The notes: generated by a model not told the origin, from the sequence alone. A stretch of DNA of 39,284 bases from Rhodospirillales bacterium (GCA_018432935.1 JAHDSF010000009.1:1-39284), one strand, 5' to 3'; positions 22,335 to 31,400 are shown, counted from the first letter of the stretch. Translations and numbers: made by a program.

Positions 22335-24323
22335 ATGGCGCGCGTAGTCTACGGAGTATGGGACGGTATCGTCCAGGATAACCGGGGCAAGCGGCTGTTC
22401 GAGATGGCCGAAGCACCCGATCTCAAGGGGCTGGACACCTTCAACGAAGGCAACCCGATCCAGGCCTTCTTCGGCGACCGCGGCTTCTTCGTCTTCGACC
22501 GCCGGGTCAGCCTGATCGATGCGCTGTGGCGCTACATGGCCCGGGCCGCCGAGGAATCGTGCGGCAAGTGCACCCCCTGCCGGATGGGAACGGCGCTCAT
22601 CCGCGACGCCCTGGAGGCGCTGCGCAAGGGCGAGGCCGGAGAGGAGCGCTGGGCCGAGATCGAAGCTTTGGGCGAGCAGCTTCGCGCCTCGGCGCTGTGC
22701 GGCCTCGGCCGCAACAGCGCCAGCGCCCTGATGGCGGCGCTGACCCACTTCCGCGACGTGCTGCTGGCCGAGCGCGGGCCGCTGCCCGAGCAGCACGGCA
22801 TGACCTACACCACCGCGCCCTGCATCGAGGCCTGCCCGTCGAAGGTCAACGTCCCCCGCTATATCGACTACATCAAGGACGGCGAGCCGACCCATTCGCT
22901 CGGTGTCATCCTCCAGAAATACCCGATGGCCGCCACCTGCGGCCGCGTCTGCGTGCGTTTCTGCGAGATGGCCTGCCGCCGCAACCTGGTCGACGAGGCG
23001 GTCGGCATCAAGACGCTGAAGCGCTTCATCGCCGATCACCAGCGCAGCCGCAGCACTATGTTCACCCGCGACGTGATCGCGGCCGCCCAGCCGTCCGACC
23101 TCCGGGTCGCGGTGGTCGGCGCCGGCCCGGCCGGCGTGTCGTGCGCCTACCATCTGCTGCTCAAGGGCTACCCGGTCGACGTGCTGGAGGCGCTGGACGA
23201 GGCCGGCGGCATGGCCGCCACCGGCATCCCCGCCTACCGCCTGCCCAAGGACGTGCTGAAGTCGGAGACCGACATCATCCAGGCTCTCGGCGGCCGCTTC
23301 CTGTACGGACGTCGACTGGGCCGCGACTTCACCGTAAGCGACCTGTTTGCCGAGGGCTACAAGGCCGCCTTCCTGGCGGTCGGGTGCGCCCAGGGCAGCC
23401 GGCTGGGCGTCGAGGACGAAGACCCGAGCCTGCCCGGCTATCTGTCGGGGATCGACTTCCTGCTCATGGTCCACGATCACGTGGCCGGCACCAGGCCGAC
23501 CCGGCTGAGCGGCGAGGTGGTGGTTGTCGGCGGCGGCAACGTCGCCATGGACTGCGTCCGTTCGGCCCTGCGGATGGGGGCCTCGGCGGTCCACCTCGTC
23601 TACCGCCGCACCCGCGAGGACATGCCCGCCGATCGCGAGGAGATCAAGGCCGCCGAAGAGGAAGGCGTGATCTTCCATTACCTGACCAATCCGGCCCGCA
23701 TCGTCGCCCGCGACGGCCGCCTCGCCGGCGTCGTCCTGGTCGACATGCGCCAGACCGAGCCCGACGGCCGCGGTCGCCGCGGCGTCCAGCCGGTCGCGGG
23801 TTCCGAGCGCGTGTTCGAGTGCTCGACCCTGATCGCCGCCATCGGGCAGCAGGTCGACCGCGGCACCATCGGTCCCGAGGACGGCATCGCAATGGACAAG
23901 TGGGGCTGCATCGCCGTCGACCCCACCACACTGGCGACCTCACGTGGCGGTGTGTTCGCCGGCGGCGACTGCGCATCGGGGCCGTCCACCCTGATTCATG
24001 CCATGGCCAACGGGCTGAAGGCGGCGCGCAGCATCGACGACTACCTGAACTTCGGGCGCGTGCGCTTCTTCCCGCGCAGCCGGATGCGGCAAATCCTGAA
24101 CGAAAACAAGATGCTGGCGGCCGACTGTGTCGAGGTTCCCACCATGCACGAATACCGCGTTCACCACCCCGAGCTGGACCCCGAGGTTCGCAAGCAGATG
24201 TTCGAGGAGGTCGAGCAGACGATCACCGCCGCCGAGGCGTATCGGGAGGCCAATCGCTGCCTGCGCTGCTATCGCGTCTACTCGGTCATCACCGAGCAGC
24301 CGATCCCGGCCGGATGCGCATGA
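22335..24323 (+). CDS. NuoF-type Fe-S domain fused to GltD-like NAD(P)H flavoprotein
   Basis: A 662-aa fusion. Residues about 55-145 are the C-terminal NADH-dehydrogenase 4Fe-4S module of NuoF (CGKCTPCRMG with Cys76, 79, 82 and Cys122), but the FMN/NADH Rossmann part of NuoF is missing. Residues about 155-240 carry the two-cluster Fe-S domain of GltD-like proteins (CIEAC at 163-167; Cys202, 206, 210, 214). Then follow a FAD motif VAVVGAGPAGVSC (about 258-270), a second nucleotide motif VVVVGGGNVAMDC (about 396-408) and a C-terminal CLRC. It would carry electrons between NAD(P)H and the [FeFe]-hydrogenase encoded 14 bp downstream. The ribosome binding site is weak. Electron bifurcation is possible but unproven. 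Confidence 0.85.
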   Translation: MARVVYGVWDGIVQDNRGKRLFEMAEAPDLKGLDTFNEGNPIQAFFGDRGFFVFDRRVSLIDALWRYMARAAEESCGKCTPCRMGTALIRDALEALRKGEAGEERWAEIEALGEQLRASALCGLGRNSASALMAALTHFRDVLLAERGPLPEQHGMTYTTAPCIEACPSKVNVPRYIDYIKDGEPTHSLGVILQKYPMAATCGRVCVRFCEMACRRNLVDEAVGIKTLKRFIADHQRSRSTMFTRDVIAAAQPSDLRVAVVGAGPAGVSCAYHLLLKGYPVDVLEALDEAGGMAATGIPAYRLPKDVLKSETDIIQALGGRFLYGRRLGRDFTVSDLFAEGYKAAFLAVGCAQGSRLGVEDEDPSLPGYLSGIDFLLMVHDHVAGTRPTRLSGEVVVVGGGNVAMDCVRSALRMGASAVHLVYRRTREDMPADREEIKAAEEEGVIFHYLTNPARIVARDGRLAGVVLVDMRQTEPDGRGRRGVQPVAGSERVFECSTLIAAIGQQVDRGTIGPEDGIAMDKWGCIAVDPTTLATSRGGVFAGGDCASGPSTLIHAMANGLKAARSIDDYLNFGRVRFFPRSRMRQILNENKMLAADCVEVPTMHEYRVHHPELDPEVRKQMFEEVEQTITAAEAYREANRCLRCYRVYSVITEQPIPAGCA

Positions 24324-24337
24324 CGAGCGGGGGCACC

Positions 24338-26143
24338 ATGGAAGCGACCATCAACGGCAAGCCGGTCCGCATCGACGGCACCGAGACCATCCTCGAGGCG
24401 GCGCGCCGCAGCGGCCACCATATTCCCACACTTTGCGAGCTGTCCGACATCGATCATGCGCCGGGCACCTGCCGGGTCTGCCTGGTCGAGGCGAAGCGGC
24501 CGGGCCAGGCCGAGGCGATGGTGCTGACCGCCTGCAACACCCCGATCGAGGACGGCATGGAGGTGCGTACCCGCACCCGCAAGGTGCGTGAGATGCAGCG
24601 TCTGCAGGTCGAGCTCCTGCTCGCCGACCACGATCGCGACTGCGCCACCTGCATCCGCCACGGCGACTGCGAGCTGCAGGACGCCGCCCGCTTCGTCGGC
24701 CTCGCCCAGTCGCGGTTCCACGACACGGGCCGGGTGAACCGCCGCCTCGTCGACCGCAGCTCGCCCGCCATCATCCGCGATATGAAGAAGTGCATCCGCT
24801 GCTTCCGCTGCGTGACCATCTGCCGCGAGGAGCAGGGGATCGACGCCCTGGTCACCGTCGGCACCGGGATGGAGACCGCGATCGGGCTGCGCAACGGGCT
24901 GGCGCAGGCGGCATCGGACTGCGTCACCTGCGGCCAGTGCGTGATGGTCTGCCCGACCGGGGCGCTGGGCGAGAAGGACGACACCGAAACCGTCGTCGAC
25001 TTCCTCTACGATCCCGAGATCGTCACCGTGTTCCAGTTCGCGCCCGCGATCCGGGTCGGCTTCGGCGAGGAATTCGGGCTGCCGCCCGGCACCAACGTCG
25101 AGCCGCAGGTGATCGCCGCGCTCCGCGCGCTCGGCGCCGACGTCGTGCTCGACACCAACTTTGCCGCCGACGTGGTGGTGATGGAGGAGGGGACGGAGCT
25201 GCTGGGCCGCCTGCGCGAGGGACGCCGGCCGACCTTCACGTCGTGCTGTCCGGCGTGGATCAACTTCGCCGAGAAGCACTATCCGGCGATCCTGCCCTAC
25301 CTTTCGTCGACCAAGTCGCCGCAGCAGACCCTCGGCACCATCGCCAAGAGCTACCTGCCGGAGAAGATGGGCATCGACCCCGCCCGCATCCGCGTCATCT
25401 CGATCATGCCGTGCACCGCCAAGAAGGACGAGGCGGTGCGTCCGCAGTTCATCCACGACGGCGTGCCCGAGGTCGACGTCGTCATCACCATCCGCGAGTT
25501 CGCCCGCCTGCTGCGCCGCGAGGGCATCGATCTCGCCAAGCTCGAGCCCTCCGCCTTCGACAACCCGTACATGAGCGAATACTCCGGCGCCGGCGCGATC
25601 TTCGGCACCACCGGCGGCGTCATGGAAGCCGCAGTGCGGACCATGCACTATCTCCTCAACGGCCGCGAGCTGGAGGGCATCGAGGCCACGGCGTTGCGCG
25701 GCTTCGAGAGCGTGCGCACCGCCGAGGTCGCCCTCGGCGGCGATATCGGCACCGTCCGGGTGGCGATGTGCCACGGCTTGAAAGGCACCCGCGAGGTGGT
25801 CGAGGCGGTGCTTGCCGGGACCGCCCAGTTCGACTTCATCGAGGTCATGGCCTGCCCCGGCGGCTGCGTCGACGGCGGCGGCCACCTGCGGTCCAAGAAG
25901 GCGTACGTGCCGCACGCCCGCAAGCGGCGCGAGGCGCTCTACGGCATCGACCGCAAGAAAACCGCGCGCCAGTCGCACAACAACGCGCAGGTCCAGAAGC
26001 TCTATCGCGACTACCTGGACCGGCCGTGCTCGGACAAGGCGCATCACCTCCTGCACACCTCGTACGCGGCGCGCGAGCGCGTGGTGACCCGGACCATCCG
26101 CGACATCTGGCGCGAGATCACCATGAGCACGATGGTCTACTAG
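24338..26143 (+). CDS. hydA: [FeFe]-hydrogenase, multi-cluster catalytic subunit
   Basis: A 601-aa iron-only hydrogenase, full length. The N-terminal 2Fe-2S domain has Cys33, 45, 48, 66. A His-ligated 4Fe-4S cluster uses His98, Cys102, 105, 111. Two ferredoxin-type clusters use Cys152/155/158/162 and Cys195/198/201/205. The H-cluster motifs are TSCCPAW (proton-relay Cys303, ligand Cys304), MPCTAKKDE (Cys359) and EVMACPGGCVDGGG (Cys506, Cys510), where the Gln usual after GGG is His. VVMEEGTEL and LSSTKSPQQ supply the proton-path Glu and Ser. The small-subunit domain (about 525-576, ending AHHLLHTSY) is present. It reversibly makes or oxidises H2, probably with the upstream flavoprotein. An ATG at 24320 overlapping the upstream stop is an alternative start. 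HydE, HydF and HydG are not in the window. Confidence 0.95.
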   Translation: MEATINGKPVRIDGTETILEAARRSGHHIPTLCELSDIDHAPGTCRVCLVEAKRPGQAEAMVLTACNTPIEDGMEVRTRTRKVREMQRLQVELLLADHDRDCATCIRHGDCELQDAARFVGLAQSRFHDTGRVNRRLVDRSSPAIIRDMKKCIRCFRCVTICREEQGIDALVTVGTGMETAIGLRNGLAQAASDCVTCGQCVMVCPTGALGEKDDTETVVDFLYDPEIVTVFQFAPAIRVGFGEEFGLPPGTNVEPQVIAALRALGADVVLDTNFAADVVVMEEGTELLGRLREGRRPTFTSCCPAWINFAEKHYPAILPYLSSTKSPQQTLGTIAKSYLPEKMGIDPARIRVISIMPCTAKKDEAVRPQFIHDGVPEVDVVITIREFARLLRREGIDLAKLEPSAFDNPYMSEYSGAGAIFGTTGGVMEAAVRTMHYLLNGRELEGIEATALRGFESVRTAEVALGGDIGTVRVAMCHGLKGTREVVEAVLAGTAQFDFIEVMACPGGCVDGGGHLRSKKAYVPHARKRREALYGIDRKKTARQSHNNAQVQKLYRDYLDRPCSDKAHHLLHTSYAARERVVTRTIRDIWREITMSTMVY

Positions 26144-26160
26144 CGGGACGGAGGGAGTGA

Positions 26161-27111
26161 ATGCAGGCCATCGGCCGCCGTCGCTTCCTCTTTCTCGCCG
26201 CCGCCTTCGGACTCGTCGGTCGGGCCGGGGCGGCGGACGAGCCTCAGACCCTGCACCTGGCCCCGGCAATCGCCTCGATCCTGGCCGCCCGCGCGGTCGA
26301 GAGCGGCACACTGCCCGAGGTTCGCGTGGCGGTCTGGCGGACGCCGGACGTGCTGCGGGCCGGCATCGTCTCCGGAAGCATCCGGGTGTTCACCGCCCCC
26401 ACCACGGTTCCGGCCAACCTCTACAATCGCGGCGCGCCGCTGCGCCTTCTCAGCGTCACCGGCCTCGGCAACATGAGCATCGTCGCCGCCGATCCCGCGA
26501 TCCGCTCGCTTGCCGACCTCGAAGGGCGGACCGTGCACCTCTTCTTCAAGAACGACATGCCCGATCTCGTGTTCCGGTACCTGATGGGAAGGCTGGGTCT
26601 GGAGGCGGGGCGGCACTATCGGATCGAGTACGTCGGCAGCGCGACCGAGGCGATGCAGCTGATGCTCGCAGGCAGGGCGGAGAGCGCCGTGCTCGCCGAA
26701 CCCAACACCAGCATGACGTTGGCACGCGGCCCGTTTCGCCGCGCCGTCGACATCCAGCAGGCATGGTCCGAGATCACCGGCGGGCCGCCGCGGATCCCGG
26801 TCTCCGGCATCGCCGCGACGGAAGAGTTCGCCCGCGATCACAGGGAGTTGCTGCGCACCCTCCACGCCGCCACCGCCGAGGCCCTGGCGTGGACCCGCGG
26901 GCACCCCGCCGAAGCGGCGGCGATGGCGGAGCGGCTTCTGGGTACGCAGGCGGAGGCCGTCGAAGCCTGCCTCGCCCACGCCAACATGGCGGCGATCGGC
27001 GCCCGCGCCGCCCGTCCCGACCTCGAGCGCCTGTGGAACGCGCTGGCCGAGATCTCCCCCGCAGTGATCGGCGGCCGGCTGCCCGACGATGGGTTCTACC
27101 TCGATGTCTAG
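26161..27111 (+). CDS. ABC transporter substrate-binding protein (NMT1/SsuA-like)
   Basis: A 316-aa exported binding protein. An N-terminal GRRRFLFLAAAFGLVG leader looks Tat-like and is cleaved near GAA. The body has the type-2 periplasmic binding fold of the NMT1/THI5/SsuA group: LHLAPAIASILAA, SIRVFTAPTTVPANLYNRG, SLADLEGRTVHLFF and AGRAESAVLAEP. GGAGGGAG lies immediately upstream of the ATG, only 17 bp after the hydrogenase stop, so it is part of that operon. The ligand is unknown; an iron-, sulfur- or molybdenum-containing nutrient or a nitrogenous precursor are guesses. It is followed directly by the permease. Confidence 0.88.
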   Translation: MQAIGRRRFLFLAAAFGLVGRAGAADEPQTLHLAPAIASILAARAVESGTLPEVRVAVWRTPDVLRAGIVSGSIRVFTAPTTVPANLYNRGAPLRLLSVTGLGNMSIVAADPAIRSLADLEGRTVHLFFKNDMPDLVFRYLMGRLGLEAGRHYRIEYVGSATEAMQLMLAGRAESAVLAEPNTSMTLARGPFRRAVDIQQAWSEITGGPPRIPVSGIAATEEFARDHRELLRTLHAATAEALAWTRGHPAEAAAMAERLLGTQAEAVEACLAHANMAAIGARAARPDLERLWNALAEISPAVIGGRLPDDGFYLDV

Positions 27112-27927
27112 GTGCGGAGCAGTCGAGCGAGCGGCTGGATCGTGGAAACCGGGACCGTGAGCGGCCGCCGCGAAACCCTGTGGCGCCTCGCCGGCGGTCT
27201 TGCCGCCGTCCTGTTGCTGCTGGCAATGTGGCAGGCCGTCCACCTGCGCTGGGGTCCGTTCATCATGCCCGATCCCCGGAACGCCCTGGCGGCGCTGTTC
27301 CGCATGATCGGAGACGGCAGCATCGCGCCGGCGGCGGCGCGCACCGCGCTCAATGCGCTCGGCGGCTTCGCCGCCGGCAGCCTGTTCGGCGCCTTGCTCG
27401 GGCTGGCGGCCGGCCTGTCCCGGCCGCTGGGCCGGGTGCTCGGGCCAGCCGTCACCATCATTCTCGGCGTGCCGCCGATCGCCTGGGTGGTGATGGCCCT
27501 CCTGTGGTTCGGCTCCGACGGGGCGGGGGCAACCGCGGTGGTGTTGGCGACCACCTTTCCGCTCGTCTTCGCAGGCACGGTCCAGGGCGTGCGCACGCTC
27601 GACCCCGCTTTTGTCGATCTGGCCCGCTCGTTCGGTGCCGGACCGCGCACGATGGTCGTCAGCATCCTCCTGCCGCACGTCTTCTCGTATCTGTTTCCGG
27701 CCCTCGCCTCGGCTCACGGGATCGCGTGGAAGGCGGCGGTGACGGCCGAGGTGATGGGAACCGGCGGTGGCATCGGCGAGCGGCTGGCGACCGCGCGCGC
27801 CAACCTCGACACCGCCGAGGCGATGGCCCTGGTGGTGCTGGTGGTCGCACTTCTCCTGCTTGTCGACGGCCTGGTGCTCAACCCGTTCCGGCGCCGGGTC
27901 GAGCGGTGGCGGACGCACCCTGAATAG
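27112..27927 (+). CDS. ABC transporter permease (SsuC/TauC-like) without partner ATPase
   Basis: A 271-aa membrane permease with about six helices. The start GTG at 27112 abuts the stop of the binding-protein gene, implying coupling; an internal GTG (about residue 15) is possible. The EAA-type loop reads DPAFVDLARSFGAGPRTMVVSILLPHVFSYLFPAL, typical of nitrate/sulfonate/taurine-type permeases. No ATPase gene is found next to it: the next gene rightwards encodes a GlsB-like protein. The ATPase must therefore be supplied from elsewhere. Confidence 0.88.
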   Translation: MRSSRASGWIVETGTVSGRRETLWRLAGGLAAVLLLLAMWQAVHLRWGPFIMPDPRNALAALFRMIGDGSIAPAAARTALNALGGFAAGSLFGALLGLAAGLSRPLGRVLGPAVTIILGVPPIAWVVMALLWFGSDGAGATAVVLATTFPLVFAGTVQGVRTLDPAFVDLARSFGAGPRTMVVSILLPHVFSYLFPALASAHGIAWKAAVTAEVMGTGGGIGERLATARANLDTAEAMALVVLVVALLLLVDGLVLNPFRRRVERWRTHPE

Positions 27928-28020
27928 GTCAGCCACTTGAGCGTGCTGCGGCGTTGCCGCCGCATCCCCATCTCCCGTGTATCCGCCGGGCGACCGGCGT
28001 TCCATGACGCAGGAGGCTCC

Positions 28021-28278
28021 GTGGGCATCTTAACCTGGATCATCTTCGGGCTGCTGGCCGGCATCGTCGCCAAGCTGATCATGCCGGGCAAGGACCCGGG
28101 CGGCTTCATCATAACCATCCTGCTCGGCGTCGCCGGCGCCCTGGTCGGCGGCTTCATCGGCAACGCGATCGGCTTCGGCAGTGTCGAAGGATTCGATTTC
28201 CGCAGCTTCCTGATCGCCGTCGGCGGCGCGATCGTGCTGCTGCTCGTCTACCGGATGGTGCGGGGAAAGAAGACCTGA
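28021..28278 (+). CDS. GlsB/YeaQ/YmgE family membrane protein (transglycosylase-associated)
   Basis: An 85-aa inner-membrane protein with three hydrophobic helices and the family motifs GLLAGIVAKLIMPGKDPGG, LGVAGALVGGFIG and a basic end. The GTG at 28021 is used because AGGAGG lies about 4-5 nt upstream. Members are induced by envelope or general stress. Their biochemical role is not established. The gene is monocistronic and convergent with uppP. Confidence 0.9.
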   Translation: MGILTWIIFGLLAGIVAKLIMPGKDPGGFIITILLGVAGALVGGFIGNAIGFGSVEGFDFRSFLIAVGGAIVLLLVYRMVRGKKT

Positions 28279-28320
28279 TCCGCTCCTTCAGGGAGGGACG
28301 CCTGCGGCCGCGCGTACCGC

Positions 28321-29118
28321 TCACTGCGCCAGCAGCAGGCCGATCATGACGCAACCGAACACGATCCGGTACCAGGCGAACGGCGCGAAGCCGTGGCGGC
28401 CGACGAAGCCGATGAAGGTGCGCACCACCACCAGGGCGGCGAAGAAGGCGGCGACAAAGCCGATCGCGATCAGCGCGCCGCCTTCGAAGCTCATCTCCGA
28501 CCAGTTCTTGTAGAGCGAGAACACGGTCGCCCCCAGCATGGTCGGGATCGCAAGGAAGAACGAAAACTCTGCCGCGGCGCGGCGCTCGACCCCCAGCAGC
28601 AGCGAGCCCATGATGGTCGCGCCCGCCCGCGACACGCCGGGGATCATCGAGATCACCTGACAGAGCCCGATCGCCAGCGAGAGCTTCGCCGAGAAGTCCT
28701 CGACCTCCCGCACCCGCACCGTCTTGACCATCCTCTCGATCGCCAGGATGGCGAACCCGCCGACCACCAGGGCGACCGCCGAGATCATCGGCGCATCCAG
28801 CATCTCGCGCACGTACTTGTAGGCCAGCGCGCCGACCACCATTGACGGCAGGAAGGCGAGGGTGACGTTGCGGACGAAGGCGCGGGCCCGCGGGTCGTCG
28901 CCAAGCCCGACGACGGCGCCCCACAGGCGGCGCCAATAGACCAGGCAGACGGCAAGGATGGCGCCGAGCTGGATGACGATCTCGAACGCCTTACCGGCGG
29001 GCCCGGAGAAGCCCATCATGTCGCCCACCAGGACGAGGTGCGCGGTCGACGAGACCGGCAGGAATTCGGTCAGCCCCTCGACGATGCCGAGGAGGAGAGC
29101 TTCGAGATAGGTGTCCAT
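28321..29118 (-). CDS. uppP: Undecaprenyl-diphosphatase UppP (BacA)
   Basis: A 265-aa polytopic membrane enzyme that dephosphorylates undecaprenyl diphosphate to recycle the lipid carrier for peptidoglycan, and gives bacitracin tolerance. Both conserved regions are present: EGLTEFLPVSSTAHLVL near the N-terminus (catalytic Glu and His) and IPGVSRAGATI in the middle (catalytic Arg). Length matches the family. It lies 61 bp downstream of the exported protein gene at 29180 and on the same strand as the dipeptide epimerase, so they may form one leftward transcript. Confidence 0.97.
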   Translation of the reverse strand: MDTYLEALLLGIVEGLTEFLPVSSTAHLVLVGDMMGFSGPAGKAFEIVIQLGAILAVCLVYWRRLWGAVVGLGDDPRARAFVRNVTLAFLPSMVVGALAYKYVREMLDAPMISAVALVVGGFAILAIERMVKTVRVREVEDFSAKLSLAIGLCQVISMIPGVSRAGATIMGSLLLGVERRAAAEFSFFLAIPTMLGATVFSLYKNWSEMSFEGGALIAIGFVAAFFAALVVVRTFIGFVGRHGFAPFAWYRIVFGCVMIGLLLAQ

Positions 29119-29179
29119 GGAACCTCAGATGCCAGAGCACGACGGACAGATGACAGATACTCGCCCGCCTTGCCATCTG

Positions 29180-30406
29180 TCATCCGGGATCTGCCTTCCG
29201 GAACGGGTTCCTCCCCAGACTCGCCAGGGCCGCCCATGCCGTCGCCCCCAAGTGGGGGCGGCGGTAATAGCGAAAATCGTCGGTCGTGCTTTGCGGCGAT
29301 AGGGCAAGCCCGGTGGTGATGCCGGGTTCTCGGGTCGCCCACAGATACCCGCCCGGGCTGAACGAAGCGGCGAGGGTGGCGAACAGCGGAACCGCCTCGG
29401 CGTCGCGGCCGAGCGTGCGGTAGACGAGAGCGGCCTGCGCCGTGCCCTCGACCCACAGGCCGTCGCGGTCGGCGTTGAAGTCGAAGCCGCCGGGGACCCC
29501 GTGGGCCGTCTCGACGTAGGCGAGAACCCGCCGCCATTCCGCTGGCGCGTCCGCCAGCAGGAGCGGCCATAGCTGGGCGTCGAGCCCCGAGGTGTCGCGA
29601 TTGGGCGAGATCCCGTCGGGCGCGGTGCCGGCAAGGAAGCGGTCGCCCTGCCACATCGCGGCGACGAAGGCGCGGGCAGTTGCCGCAGGACCTGACCAGT
29701 CGCCGGGAATCCCGGCCGCCTCGAGGCGGCCGAACAGGGCGGCAAGATCGACGTTGTGCTCGGTCGACTTCCAACCCAGCGTCTGCGGTGCCGCCACGAA
29801 ACCGTGGATGCCGCCGGTGAACCCTCCTGGCCCGCGCGGATCGGAAACGTGCTCCGCCAGCCATCGGCCGAGCCGTTCGGCGCCTTCCAGGAAGCGCGGC
29901 GCGCCCTGCTCGGCGAGCGTCATCAGGGCGAGCCCCGCCCAGGCGACGTTGCCGGTTGCGGTGCCGACATGGACCGGGTCCTCGAGCCAGCGGTTGCGGC
30001 GGTCGTCCCACCAGCCCATCGGCGGCACCGGCCGTTCTGTCTGCGGGCCCGGACGGTAGGCGTTGCGCAGCCGCCCCTCCGGGCCGGCCCGGTCGTAAAG
30101 AACGGCTTGCAGCAGGGCGTCGCCGATCCGTTCCGCCAGCTTGCCGCGGCCGCAGGCGGAAAGTGCGATCGCCGCCAGCGCGTTGTCGTAGGTGAAGGCG
30201 CCGCCCAACGCGGGATCGGCGTCGGGCCCGTTGCCGGCAGCCCCGTCATAGCTGCGCAGAAACACCGGCTCCGGCTGCCGCACCGCCTCGACCCGCTCCG
30301 CGATGGCGGCGCAGGCTCTCGCAGCGACCTCGTCCGCGGCAGCGGCGACGGCAGCAGCGGGAACGGCAGTCACCGTCATCAGGATCAGGGCCAGCGCCAG
30401 GCGCAC
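29180..30406 (-). CDS. Exported protein with predicted (alpha/alpha)-toroid fold
   Basis: A 408-aa protein with an N-terminal signal peptide (about residues 1-24, AVAAAA). The mature part is made of repeated helical hairpins rich in Trp, Gly and Ala (GGAFTYDNALAAIAL, GWWDDRRNRW, ATGNVAWAGLAL, TEHNVDLAALF). This pattern is typical of six-hairpin glycosidase or terpene-cyclase-like toroids. A WYD/EHNVDL segment and a TAQAAL helix resemble glycoside-hydrolase toroids, but no definite catalytic pair can be named. The GTG start has GAGGCGG upstream and lies 10 bp after the epimerase stop, so it is cotranscribed. A role in cell-wall sugar processing is inference. Confidence 0.7.
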   Translation of the reverse strand: MRLALALILMTVTAVPAAAVAAAADEVAARACAAIAERVEAVRQPEPVFLRSYDGAAGNGPDADPALGGAFTYDNALAAIALSACGRGKLAERIGDALLQAVLYDRAGPEGRLRNAYRPGPQTERPVPPMGWWDDRRNRWLEDPVHVGTATGNVAWAGLALMTLAEQGAPRFLEGAERLGRWLAEHVSDPRGPGGFTGGIHGFVAAPQTLGWKSTEHNVDLAALFGRLEAAGIPGDWSGPAATARAFVAAMWQGDRFLAGTAPDGISPNRDTSGLDAQLWPLLLADAPAEWRRVLAYVETAHGVPGGFDFNADRDGLWVEGTAQAALVYRTLGRDAEAVPLFATLAASFSPGGYLWATREPGITTGLALSPQSTTDDFRYYRRPHLGATAWAALASLGRNPFRKADPG

Positions 30407-30416
30407 GATCGCCGCC

Positions 30417-31400
30417 TCAACCCCACAGCACGGGCTCGGGCGGGAACACGCGGGCGCCGTCGAAGCGCAGGCCCGGCTCGCGGTCGCGGGCGAGCAGCAG
30501 CGGCCCGTCGAGGTCGACGTAGGCGGCGCCCTGGCCGAGCAGCACCGCGGGCGCCGTCCCCAGCGAGGTGCCGACCATCGAGCCGACCATGACCCGGAAG
30601 CCCATCGCCTCGGCCGCGGCCTTGAGTACGAGGGCCTCGGTAAGGCCGCCGGTCTTGTCGAGCTTGAGGTTGACGACGTCGTAGCGGCCCTTGAGCGCGG
30701 CGAAGGTATCCAGCCCGTGGCAGGATTCGTCGGCTCCCACCGGTACCGGTCGCGGCAGGCCGTCGAGCAGGGCGTCCCGTCCGGCAGGGAACGGCTGTTC
30801 GATCATCTCGACCCCGAGCTCCGCCATCGGGCCCGCGAAGGCGCGATAGTTCTCGACCCTCCACGCCTCGTTGGCGTCGGCGACCAGCCGCGCCTTCGGC
30901 GCCGCACGGCGCACCGCAGCCACCCGCTCGAGGTCACCGTCGCCGGTCAGCTTGAGCTTCAGCAGCGGCAGGTGGGCGGCCTTCTCCGCCGCCTCCGCCA
31001 TCGCCTCGGGCGTATCGACGCTGAGCGTGTAGCAGGTGGTCAGCGGCTGCGGCGGCGCCAGCCCGGCAATCTGCCAGGCCGGCCGGCCGGCCTGCTTGGC
31101 TTCCAGGTCCCACAAGGCGGCGTCCAGGGCGTTGCGGGCGGCGCCCGCCGGCATGGCGCGGCGCAGGGCCTCGCGGTCGAGGCCAGCGGCGACGGCCGCC
31201 GCCTGGGTTTCTAGCAGGGCCATCACGCCCTCGACCGATTCGCCGTAGCGCGCGTAGGGCACGCATTCGCCGCGGCCTCGGAATGACCCCTCGGAAACCT
31301 CGGCGACCACTACCCGAGCCTCGGTCTTGGCGCCGCGCGAGATGCGGAAGGCGCCGCGGATGGGAAACGATTCGAAGTTGACCGTGAGCAGACGTGCCAT
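30417..31400 (-). CDS. Dipeptide epimerase (L-Ala-D/L-Glu epimerase type)
   Basis: A 327-aa enolase-superfamily enzyme. Visible catalytic elements are KLKLTGD (Lys pair of the KxK motif), DANEAW (metal Asp), EQPFP (metal Glu), DESCHG (metal Asp) and NLKLDKTGG (second catalytic Lys). These enzymes epimerise the C-terminal residue of L-Ala-D-Glu or related dipeptides, often for peptidoglycan recycling. The ATG at 31400 is preceded by GGGGG about 5 nt upstream; the open frame extends further but without support. It is first in a leftward operon with an exported toroid protein and perhaps uppP. The exact dipeptide specificity cannot be read from sequence. Confidence 0.92.
   Translation of the reverse strand: MARLLTVNFESFPIRGAFRISRGAKTEARVVVAEVSEGSFRGRGECVPYARYGESVEGVMALLETQAAAVAAGLDREALRRAMPAGAARNALDAALWDLEAKQAGRPAWQIAGLAPPQPLTTCYTLSVDTPEAMAEAAEKAAHLPLLKLKLTGDGDLERVAAVRRAAPKARLVADANEAWRVENYRAFAGPMAELGVEMIEQPFPAGRDALLDGLPRPVPVGADESCHGLDTFAALKGRYDVVNLKLDKTGGLTEALVLKAAAEAMGFRVMVGSMVGTSLGTAPAVLLGQGAAYVDLDGPLLLARDREPGLRFDGARVFPPEPVLWG

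Noticed and set aside
21057-23678. An 873-codon leftward open frame
   Set aside because: Antisense to the hybrid regulator and the flavoprotein fusion, low-complexity composition rich in His/Gly/Ala, no ribosome binding site or family pattern.
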